From Deferribacteres bacterium (GTDB taxonomy: Bacteria; Thermosulfidibacterota; Thermosulfidibacteria; Thermosulfidibacterales; Thermosulfidibacteraceae), in assembly GCA_013153205.1 (NCBI GenBank), contig JAADEW010000106.1, forward strand, positions 1-11,492: 11,492 nt of DNA. Direction: 5' to 3'. The position numbers and the translations under genes are program-made. The stretch's first letter is position 1; every line of letters begins with the position of its first letter. Below the pieces are notes generated by a model, which was given only the letters and a program-made list of their open reading frames with translations, ran no database searches and had not been told where the DNA came from. Shown piece by piece: positions 5,647-11,492 of this stretch.

Positions 5647-7101
5647 CTATTCTCCTCCTTTTGAGCTCTTGATTTTATCGTAAAGCTTTATGTATTCCCG
5701 AGCCGACTTTTCCCAGGAGAAATCACACTCCATACCCTTCCTAACGAGAACAGCCCACTTTTCTTCGTCTCTGTAAACCTTCACAGCCCTGCTCATAGCG
5801 TCCAAAAAGTCCTTCGGACTGAATTCTTCAAACACAAAACCGTTGCCTTGGCAAGTCTCAGGGTCAAATTCTTTTATGGTATCCGCAAGCCCTCCGGTCT
5901 TCCTCACCACAGGTATGGTCCCGTATCTCAAGGCTATCATCTGTCCCAATCCGCACGGCTCATACCTTGAAGGCATGAGGAAAAGGTCACATCCCGCATA
6001 TATACGAGCGGCTAAAGTGTCGTCAAAGCCTATAACCGCCTTAACCCTGCCCCTGTAGCGCTCGTTCAGCTCAAGGAACATGTCCTGATAGCGCTTCTCT
6101 CCGGAGCCCAAAAGCACATAGCTTACACCCATACCCACCAAATCGCCCATAACGGCGTGAACGAGGTCAAGCCCTTTCTGCTCGGCAAGCCTTGACACCG
6201 TTCCCGCTAAAGGTCCGTCGTGGACCTCAAGGCCCAGCTCCTCCATAAGCTTTACCTTGTTCTGCCGCTTTTTATCAAGCTCGCCCTTTCCGTAGTTGAC
6301 ATAGATTCTTCTGTCTTTTTCAGGGTCCCACTCATCGTAGTCAATGCCGTTTAACACGCCGTAAAGGGAATCTCTCCTTTTCCTCAATACCCCATCAAGG
6401 CCGTAGCCGTATTTTTCCGTCTGTATCTCTTTGGCGTATGTGGGGCTAACGGTGTTTATTAAGTCTGAAAAGATGATTCCCCCTTTGAGATAGTTTATGT
6501 TGCCGTAAAATTCCAGCCCGTCAATGTGGAAGAGCTCCCACGGAAGATTTATCTCCGGAAGCACATCTTTAGGGAAAACACCCTGATAGGCGAGGTTGTG
6601 AATGGTAAGAAGCGTTCCCGTGTTGAGGAAGAAAGAGTCAGTAAAGTAATAGTGCTTGAGATAGACGGGAATAAGCGCTGTCTCCCAGTCGTTCACGTGT
6701 ATCACATCAGGCTTGTAGCAAAGCGCCTTCATAGCCTCGCAGGCTGCCAGCGAGAAAAAGGCAAACCTGTAGGCGTTGTCCGGATAATCGCCGTAAGGCG
6801 TTCCGTAGGGATGCTCCCTGTCAAAGTAGGGGTCGTATTCCACGAGGTAAACGGGAACACCATGCAGGACGGTCTTTTTAATAGGGGCGGTTATCACCTC
6901 CCCCTTAATCGGCACCTTTACCTTTAGACCTGTGCTCTCTATGGGAAAACCTGATTCCTTTACCCTTCTGTAAAGAGGCAGAAATATGGCTACCTCTATC
7001 CCCTCCTTCTTAAGAGCCTTGGGCAGGGCTTCCGACACATCCGCAAGCCCTCCCACCTTCACCAAAGGAGCGCACTCGGAGGTGCAAAAGGCAACCTTCA
7101 T
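5647..7101 (-). CDS. glgA: Glycogen synthase (ADP-glucose type, GT5)
   Basis: GlgA elongates alpha-1,4-glucan from ADP-glucose in the cytoplasm. The 484-residue length is typical of bacterial GT5. The N-terminal Rossmann domain begins CTSECAPLVKVGGLADVSEALP with the sugar-nucleotide-binding KVGGL (15-19). HVNDWETALIP and TIHNLAYQGVFP (from about 166) follow, then VLNGIDYDEWDP near 249-260. The C-terminal domain has TVSRLAEQKGLDL (R304, K309), the conserved SRYEPCGLGQ (378-387, containing the catalytic-region Glu 381) and VRKTGGLADT. All GT5 landmarks are present. The ATG overlaps the def stop by 4 nt, with GAGGAG just upstream inside def. No other glg gene is in the window, so its place among translation genes is unusual. 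A starch-synthase label is equivalent. It suggests carbon storage as glycogen. Confidence 0.96.
   Translation of the reverse strand: MKVAFCTSECAPLVKVGGLADVSEALPKALKKEGIEVAIFLPLYRRVKESGFPIESTGLKVKVPIKGEVITAPIKKTVLHGVPVYLVEYDPYFDREHPYGTPYGDYPDNAYRFAFFSLAACEAMKALCYKPDVIHVNDWETALIPVYLKHYYFTDSFFLNTGTLLTIHNLAYQGVFPKDVLPEINLPWELFHIDGLEFYGNINYLKGGIIFSDLINTVSPTYAKEIQTEKYGYGLDGVLRKRRDSLYGVLNGIDYDEWDPEKDRRIYVNYGKGELDKKRQNKVKLMEELGLEVHDGPLAGTVSRLAEQKGLDLVHAVMGDLVGMGVSYVLLGSGEKRYQDMFLELNERYRGRVKAVIGFDDTLAARIYAGCDLFLMPSRYEPCGLGQMIALRYGTIPVVRKTGGLADTIKEFDPETCQGNGFVFEEFSPKDFLDAMSRAVKVYRDEEKWAVLVRKGMECDFSWEKSAREYIKLYDKIKSSKGGE
5652..5660 (-). promoter_or_regulatory. Shine-Dalgarno for rpmE inside the glgA 3' end
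   Basis: On the minus strand this reads AAGGAGGAG, encoding the final Lys-Gly-Gly-Glu residues of GlgA, 5 nt before the rpmE ATG. It is the strongest ribosome-binding site inside the cluster, which fits the high synthesis expected for a ribosomal protein placed downstream of a metabolic enzyme. Confidence 0.75.
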
Positions 7102-7595
7102 CTCATTCTCCTCAACCTTTTCTTTATCAGCTCCCTCTTAACACGGCTCAGCCTGTCAATAAAAAGAACCCCGTCAAGGTGGTCTATCTCGTGCTGTAAA
7201 ACCCTTGCCAGCAGGCCTTCCGCTTCCAGAACCACCTCTTTCTCGTTGAGGTCGTATCCCTTAACCTCAACCCTGTAGCTTCTTTTTACCTCCGCCCTCA
7301 CTCCGGGAACGCTCAAGCACCCCTCCTCCATCACATCAAGCCCTTCTTTCGCCGTTATAACGGGATTTATCAGCACATGGGGATTCGGCTCGTCTTCCGG
7401 ATGCCATATGTCAAACACAATCAGCCGTATGGGCTTACCCACCTGCGGAGCGGCAAGCCCTATTCCCGGAGCGTCATACATGGTCTCAAGCATGTCCTGA
7501 GCAAGGGAGGCTATCTCCCCGTTTATGCTTTTAATTTCCTCAGCCCTGCTCCTTAAGACCTTTTCAGGTATCTTCTTTATCTCAAGAACTGCCAC
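7098..7595 (-). CDS. def: Peptide deformylase
   Basis: Def removes the formyl group from the N-terminal methionine of nascent proteins and is a metalloenzyme acting near the ribosome exit. The 165-residue protein has all three family motifs: GIGLAAPQ (44-51), EGCLS (91-95) and HEIDH (135-139). Metal ligands are C93, H135 and H139; the catalytic acid/base is E136. The tail is very basic (KRELIKKRLRRMR), compatible with the ribosome-binding C-terminal helix known for this family. The start is GTG at 7595, directly after the TAG of the preceding gene, and gives the normal AVLEIKKIPEKVLR N-terminus. The ribosome-binding site is weak (GAGGAAGAG within the upstream gene), so coupling is likely. The usual partner fmt is not adjacent; glgA follows with a 4-nt overlap. 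Confidence 0.97.
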   Translation of the reverse strand: MAVLEIKKIPEKVLRSRAEEIKSINGEIASLAQDMLETMYDAPGIGLAAPQVGKPIRLIVFDIWHPEDEPNPHVLINPVITAKEGLDVMEEGCLSVPGVRAEVKRSYRVEVKGYDLNEKEVVLEAEGLLARVLQHEIDHLDGVLFIDRLSRVKRELIKKRLRRMR

Positions 7596-7913
7596 CTACT
7601 TCTCTTCCTCCGCACTGCACTGCTCTTTCTCAGACTCTTCTCTGGCTTTTTCAGCCTTGAGAAGCTCCATCTTCTTCTCTATCTCCTCAATCTCCTTCTC
7701 TATGCTCCTTATCTCGTCTATAAAGCCTTTGACAATATCGTCTTCCATGACATTTTTTCCAACTTTAAAGAGGTAATCCACCCTTTCACCCAGCCTGCAG
7801 TGGAGCTTGGCTATCTTTCTTTCAAGGGTGGTCTTTTTCACCCTGAGCTTGCCAATCTCAATAGCCACGTTCCCTTTTCCTTTAATCTCGTCCAGCCACT
7901 TCTTCAAGTCCAT
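7596..7913 (-). CDS. Unknown small coiled-coil protein, first gene of the def-trpS cluster
   Basis: I do not recognise a named family. The 105-residue protein is soluble-looking, with no signal peptide or membrane segment, and very rich in Lys and Glu. Residues ~1-50 look mainly helical (EIGKLRVKKTTLERKIAKLHCRLGER shows an i, i+3/i+4 hydrophobic pattern). Residues ~62-95 have clear heptad-like spacing (IRSIEKEIEEIEKKMELLKAEK), suggesting a coiled coil and probably a dimer. The tail is acidic (REESEKEQCSAEEEK). Only two cysteines (C39, C99) are present, so no zinc site is evident. The ATG has a strong GGAGGTG (7918-7924) and follows the intergenic region, so it is the promoter-proximal gene. 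The stop TAG abuts the def GTG with no gap. A role linked to translation or protein maturation is a guess from position only. Confidence 0.8.
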   Translation of the reverse strand: MDLKKWLDEIKGKGNVAIEIGKLRVKKTTLERKIAKLHCRLGERVDYLFKVGKNVMEDDIVKGFIDEIRSIEKEIEEIEKKMELLKAEKAREESEKEQCSAEEEK

Positions 7914-7917
7914 AATT

Positions 7918-7924
7918 CACCTCC
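7918..7924 (-). promoter_or_regulatory. Shine-Dalgarno for the first gene of the minus-strand cluster
   Basis: On the minus strand this reads GGAGGTG and lies 4 nt from the ATG at 7913 (6 nt if measured from GGAGG). It supports the 105-residue coding sequence as a real, well-translated gene. Confidence 0.7.
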
Positions 7925-7955
7925 AGATTTGATTTTATAGCAATATTAAATCTAT

Positions 7956-7984
7956 ACTCTATCCTTTCCTTTGCAAGCAATCAA
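7956..7984 (-). promoter_or_regulatory. Candidate promoter for the nine-gene minus-strand cluster
   Basis: On the minus strand, TTGATT (7979-7984) and TAGAGT (7956-7961) are separated by 17 nt, each matching 4 of 6 consensus sigma-70 positions. Nearby alternatives are TATAGA and TATAAA (7934-7939), so the exact element is unsure. That a promoter lies in this AT-rich stretch is likely, because it is the only intergenic space ahead of nine closely packed genes. Confidence 0.4.
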
Positions 7985-7993
7985 TAAAAAGTG

Positions 7994-8022
7994 TTGAGAA
8001 GATTTTTTTCCTTTTGTAGAAT
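7994..8022 (+). promoter_or_regulatory. Sigma-70-type promoter for purL
   Basis: TTGAGA (7994-7999) and TAGAAT (8017-8022) each match 5 of 6 consensus positions and are separated by exactly 17 nt. Transcription would start near 8029, giving a leader of about 24 nt, too short for a purine riboswitch. I saw no PurR-like palindrome by eye. Confidence 0.65.
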
Positions 8023-8038
8023 TGGCAGGACAAACTAC

Positions 8039-8045
8039 AAAGGAG
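8039..8045 (+). promoter_or_regulatory. Shine-Dalgarno for purL
   Basis: AAAGGAG lies 7 nt before the ATG at 8053. It fits the start choice and the short leader expected from the promoter at 7994-8022. Confidence 0.7.
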
Positions 8046-8052
8046 AAAGGCA

Positions 8053-10281
8053 ATGGAGGAGATAAAGATAACAAAAGAGCTTATAGAGGAACACGGTCTC
8101 ACGGAAGAGGAATACGAGCTTATAAAGAGGATTCTGAAAAGAGAACCCAACTTGGTTGAGCTGGGGCTTTTCTCCGTTATGTGGAGTGAACACTGCTCCT
8201 ACAAGAGCTCCAGAATACACCTCAAGAAACTGCCCACGGAAGCCCCCTGGGTGATACAGGGTCCCGGAGAGAACGCAGGGGTAATAGAGATTGACGAGAA
8301 CTTTGCCGCTGTTTTCAAGATGGAATCACACAACCATCCGTCATACATAGAGCCCTTTCAGGGTGCGGCAACGGGCGTTGGAGGGATACTGAGGGACATC
8401 TTCACCATGGGAGCAAGGCCTGTTCTCTCAATGGACCCCCTCTTCTTTGGAAAGCCGGACAAGCCCCACAACGCATACATATTAAACGGCGTGGTTTCAG
8501 GTATAGCATGGTATGGCAACTGTATTGGTGTCCCTACCATAGGGGGGCAGACCTTTTTCGCTTCCTGTTATGACCACAATCCTCTGGTGAATGTGATGAA
8601 TCTTGGAATCGCAAGAAAGGACAGAATCTTCAAGGCAAAGGCAACAGGGGTGGGAAACCCCGTAATTTACGTTGGTTCAAAAACGGGAAGAGACGGCATA
8701 CACGGTGCCACCATGGCAAGCGACGAGTTTAAGGAGGACGCTGAACAGAAAAAACCCAACGTTCAGGTTGGAGACCCCTTCACCGAAAAGCTCCTTCTTG
8801 AAGCGTGTCTTGAAGCTATGGAGAAAGAGCTCATAGTGGGCATTCAGGACATGGGAGCGGCAGGTCTCACCTGCTCCACATCTGAAATGGCGGCAAAAGG
8901 CGGAACCGGGATAGAGATAGACCTTGACCTCGTTCCCCAGAGGGAAGAGAACATGAGCGCCTACGAGCTTATGCTTTCGGAATCGCAGGAGAGAATGCTG
9001 ATTGTAGCGGAAAAGGGAAAGGAGAAAGAGCTGATAGACATATTCAAAAAATGGGGAATTGACGCCGTGGTTATAGGGAAGGTCACCGATGACGGCCTTT
9101 TAAGGGTGAAGCACAGGGGCGAAACGGTGGCAGAAGTCCCCGTTAAATACCTCGCTGAAGAAACGCCTGTTTACAACAGGCCCGCGGAAAGACCCGCCTA
9201 TCTTGACGAGGTGAAGGAGCTTCCGTCTATCCCTGAGCCGGAAAGCTTAAAGGATGTATTTCTATCTCTCCTTGCCTCCTACAACATAGCCTCCAAAAGG
9301 TTTATATGGCGCCAATACGACCACATGGTCCAGATTAACACCGTGGTGTATCCGGGCTCAGACGCGGCGGTAATCAGAGTAAAAGGCACGGATAAAGGAA
9401 TAGCCGCATCTACAGATGTGAATCCGAGATACTGCTACCTTAACCCGAAAGAGGGAGCGAAACAGGCGGTGGCAGAGGCGGCAAGAAACGTTGCCTGCTC
9501 CGGTGCAATGCCCAGAGCCATCACCAACTGCCTCAACTTCGGCAATCCGGAAAAGCCAGAAGTGATGTGGCAGTTCATACAGGCGGTGGAGGGAATGGCT
9601 GAAGCGTGCAGGGCTCTTGAAACCCCGGTGACAGGCGGGAACGTGAGCTTCTACAACGAAACACTGGGTAAGGGAGTGTGGCCCTCACCAACCATAGGTA
9701 TGGTGGGTATCCTGAAAGATGTGAGAAAAAGGCTCACTCAATTCTTCAAAAAAGAAGGGCACATCGTTGTGCTCATAGGGAAGAACAGAGGGGAGATAGG
9801 CGGAAGCGAATACCTCCATCTCATACACGACATGGTCAGAGGAATGCCTCCCGCGGTTGACCTTGAATACGAGAAACGCATCATCAACGCCCTGGTTGAA
9901 CTTGCAGAAAGAGAGGTTGTAGCCTCCGCCCACGACGTCTCTTTAGGGGGACTTGCGGTAGCCATAGCCGAAAGCTGTATGAACCCCGAGGGGTTTGTGG
10001 GAGCTGAAGTGGAGCTGAACGACGATATCCGCCCCGACTTTCTCCTTTTCGGCGAGGAGCAGGGAAGGGTGGTGGTATCCCTTGCCGAAGAGCGTCTTGA
10101 AGAGCTGAAAGAGATAGCCCGCAAACACCGCCTTCCATTCAAAGTCATCGGCAGAACCACAAAGAGCGGAAGCCTTCTCATCAAGGGAGAAGGTTTCAAC
10201 CTTGAGCTGACCCGGGGCGAAATTCTTGATGCTTACAACATCCTCAACCGCACCTTTGACCCCATGATGCCGGATAGCTAA
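8053..10281 (+). CDS. purL: Phosphoribosylformylglycinamidine synthase subunit PurL (small type)
   Basis: PurL catalyses the ATP-dependent conversion of FGAR to FGAM, the fourth step of purine synthesis, using ammonia delivered by PurQ in a complex with PurS. At 742 residues it is the small-type enzyme, with no fused glutaminase as in the ~1300-residue proteobacterial form. Visible landmarks are SVMWSEHCSYKSS (His 47), FKMESHNHPS (His 93, His 95) followed by the Gly-rich GAATGVGGILRDIFTMGARP, GRDGIHGATMAS (212-223), DMGAAGL (266-272) and SESQERM (309-315). The second half repeats the fold, with NCLNFGNPEKPEVMWQF, TGGNVSFYNET and SLGGLAVAIAES. It is transcribed alone, divergent from the def cluster, and ends in a 4-nt tail-to-tail overlap with apgM. 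PurS and PurQ are not in the window and must be encoded elsewhere. Confidence 0.97.
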   Translation: MEEIKITKELIEEHGLTEEEYELIKRILKREPNLVELGLFSVMWSEHCSYKSSRIHLKKLPTEAPWVIQGPGENAGVIEIDENFAAVFKMESHNHPSYIEPFQGAATGVGGILRDIFTMGARPVLSMDPLFFGKPDKPHNAYILNGVVSGIAWYGNCIGVPTIGGQTFFASCYDHNPLVNVMNLGIARKDRIFKAKATGVGNPVIYVGSKTGRDGIHGATMASDEFKEDAEQKKPNVQVGDPFTEKLLLEACLEAMEKELIVGIQDMGAAGLTCSTSEMAAKGGTGIEIDLDLVPQREENMSAYELMLSESQERMLIVAEKGKEKELIDIFKKWGIDAVVIGKVTDDGLLRVKHRGETVAEVPVKYLAEETPVYNRPAERPAYLDEVKELPSIPEPESLKDVFLSLLASYNIASKRFIWRQYDHMVQINTVVYPGSDAAVIRVKGTDKGIAASTDVNPRYCYLNPKEGAKQAVAEAARNVACSGAMPRAITNCLNFGNPEKPEVMWQFIQAVEGMAEACRALETPVTGGNVSFYNETLGKGVWPSPTIGMVGILKDVRKRLTQFFKKEGHIVVLIGKNRGEIGGSEYLHLIHDMVRGMPPAVDLEYEKRIINALVELAEREVVASAHDVSLGGLAVAIAESCMNPEGFVGAEVELNDDIRPDFLLFGEEQGRVVVSLAEERLEELKEIARKHRLPFKVIGRTTKSGSLLIKGEGFNLELTRGEILDAYNILNRTFDPMMPDS

Positions 10282-11492
10282 CTCTGAGAAGACATGGGGC
10301 ATGAGCCTTTTATGGAACACTCAGAGCAGTTTGCCACTTTACCCAGAAATATGCTCATAAGCCTGAATCCTTCTTCCAGGGTGAACTCCTTAAGATACTC
10401 AAGCTCTCTCTCGCAGAACCGGTCCTTCCCTTTAATCTTCATTTTGCTCTTCCACATAACATAAGGGACGGGTTCATCTGTGTGGGTTCCTATCTCCAGG
10501 GGTGTGGGATGGTCCGGAAGAACCAGCATCCGTGCATCAATCCCCTCTTCCTCAATCCAGTTAAGTATCCTGCCCACAATCTTTTCGTCTATGTCTTCAA
10601 TGGCTTTTATCTTGGCTTTCACATCCCTGTTGTGTCCGGCTTCATCTGGAGCCTCCACATGGATGAAGACGAAGTCCCCTCCGCTTTTGAGGTAATCAAT
10701 GGCATACTCGGCTTTGCCCTCGTAGTTGGTATCAATGTAGCCGGTAACACCGGGAACATTCAAAACCTCAAGCCCGAGAAGCGCTCCTATCCCCTTTACA
10801 AGGTCAACGGCAGAAATCACCGCTCCTTTAAGACCGTAAACCTCTTCAAATCTTGGAAGCTTTGGCCTTTTACCCTGTCCCCAGAGCCATATCATATTGG
10901 TTTTCGGGTGCTCCTTTAAAATCTCCCTTGAGCCCTCCATAAGCTCAAGCAGAACATCGGCGCCTTCCCCTTTCGGCAGAAACTCCTTAATGGGTTTTCC
11001 CGTTATATCGTGGGGAGGAGTGCATTCAGGGGCATCGCTTCCATCTTTCCAGACCATGAGGTGCCTGTAGCTCACTCCGGGATAAAACCTTATCTTTTCC
11101 GAGGCAAGCTTTTCGTTCAGCAGGTTGATAACCTCTTTCGCATCCTCCGTTGATATGTGACCTGCGCTGTAGTCTTTCATCACGCCGTCTTCAACCCTCA
11201 CGAGATTGCACCTGTAAGCCACATCAGAGTCTTCCAGCTCTATACCCATACTGGCGGCTTCCAGAGGAGCTCTTCCCGTGTAGAAAAGCCGCGGGTTGAA
11301 GCCTAAAACGGAGAGTATGGCCACGTCAGACCCCGGCGGCATCCCTTCAGGCACATTCCTCGTCCACCCGCATATACCCTCGTAAGCCAGCCTGTCAATG
11401 TTGGGTTTATCAGCAACCTCAAGAGGGGTCTTGCCGCCAAGCTCAGGCACCGGATGGTCGCTTGCCCCATCAGCAAGCACCACTATAAACTT
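10278..11492 (-). CDS. apgM: Archaeal-type 2,3-bisphosphoglycerate-independent phosphoglycerate mutase (5' end cut by window edge)
   Basis: ApgM interconverts 3- and 2-phosphoglycerate in glycolysis/gluconeogenesis without a bisphosphoglycerate cofactor, in the alkaline phosphatase superfamily. The frame is open to the right edge; the visible protein begins KFIVVLADGASDHPVPELGG, so only a residue or two is missing and the GTG at 11483 is internal. Numbering from that GTG, the nucleophile is Ser 52 (PPGSDVAILSVLGFNP). Metal ligands appear in FIHVEAPDEAGHNRD (D280, H284), in LPDHPTP (D324, H325) and at H334 (GTHTDEPVPYV). Length (~404) fits the family. This type is common in archaea and found in thermophilic bacteria; it differs from GpmI and GpmA. 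The C-terminus carries a short Cys-rich tail (C386, C389, C395) that I do not expect in the core fold. The stop overlaps the purL stop by 4 nt. Confidence 0.95.
   Translation of the reverse strand, partial: KFIVVLADGASDHPVPELGGKTPLEVADKPNIDRLAYEGICGWTRNVPEGMPPGSDVAILSVLGFNPRLFYTGRAPLEAASMGIELEDSDVAYRCNLVRVEDGVMKDYSAGHISTEDAKEVINLLNEKLASEKIRFYPGVSYRHLMVWKDGSDAPECTPPHDITGKPIKEFLPKGEGADVLLELMEGSREILKEHPKTNMIWLWGQGKRPKLPRFEEVYGLKGAVISAVDLVKGIGALLGLEVLNVPGVTGYIDTNYEGKAEYAIDYLKSGGDFVFIHVEAPDEAGHNRDVKAKIKAIEDIDEKIVGRILNWIEEEGIDARMLVLPDHPTPLEIGTHTDEPVPYVMWKSKMKIKGKDRFCERELEYLKEFTLEEGFRLMSIFLGKVANCSECSIKGSCPMSSQS
10282..10326. repeat. Inverted repeat spanning the purL/apgM tail-to-tail junction
   Basis: CTCTGAG (10282-10288) and CTCAGAG (10320-10326) are perfect 7-nt reverse complements separated by 31 nt, starting one base after the purL stop and lying within the last codons of apgM. 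No U-run follows on either side, so it does not qualify as an ordinary intrinsic terminator. It may be chance or a weak 3'-end structure for the purL message. Confidence 0.35.

Noticed and set aside
6526..6927. A 133-codon plus-strand open frame inside glgA
   Set aside because: It is antisense to conserved GT5 blocks, with no start signal or recognisable domain.
7914..8052. A purine riboswitch or small RNA gene upstream of purL
   Set aside because: The predicted leader after the 7994-8022 promoter is only about 24 nt, and I see no purine aptamer-like helices in the 139-bp region.
10482..10919. A 145-codon open frame on the plus strand inside apgM
   Set aside because: It is antisense to a strongly conserved enzyme and its peptide resembles no family; it is explained by codon bias of apgM.

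Overview
The window reads as ordinary chromosomal DNA from a thermophilic, probably anaerobic bacterium. My best guess is the Aquificota, for example the Desulfurobacteriaceae (Thermovibrio/Desulfurobacterium-like). This is inferred from Glu/Lys-rich proteins, frequent AGA/AGG arginine and ATA isoleucine codons, very tight gene packing, flavin-dependent ThyX, an archaeal-type cofactor-independent phosphoglycerate mutase, and Cys-rich protein tails. No rRNA is present to confirm it. Twelve genes fill almost the whole window. I see no tRNA, rRNA, IS element, CRISPR array or phage gene.

Layout. A TonB C-terminal fragment (+ strand) enters from the left edge and collides tail to tail with trpS, overlapping it by 28 bp. 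From 7913 down to 638 runs one minus-strand cluster of nine genes: a coiled-coil protein of unknown function, def, glgA, rpmE, thyX, prfA, an HU-family gene, comEC and trpS. No gap inside it exceeds 10 nt and several genes overlap, so it is probably one operon of about 7.3 kb. A 139-bp region (7914-8052), the only real intergenic stretch, separates this cluster from purL on the plus strand and holds a good sigma-70-type promoter for purL. purL ends in a 4-nt tail-to-tail overlap with apgM (minus strand), whose first codons lie just beyond the right edge.

How the genes work together. Most of the cluster serves translation: deformylation of new proteins (Def), the zinc form of L31, release factor 1 and tryptophanyl-tRNA synthetase. 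dTMP synthesis (ThyX), a nucleoid protein (HU), a DNA-uptake channel (ComEC) and glycogen synthesis (GlgA) are mixed in. PurL (purines) and ApgM (glycolysis/gluconeogenesis) are separate transcription units.

There is no obvious new defence or mobile system. The most unusual item is ComEC. Its C-terminal metallo-beta-lactamase-like domain is short, the expected HxHxDH metal motif reads SPSKDS, and a compact cluster of six cysteines follows. The second point of note is gene order: thyX lies between rpmE and prfA, the position held in Bacillus subtilis by the thymidine kinase gene tdk.
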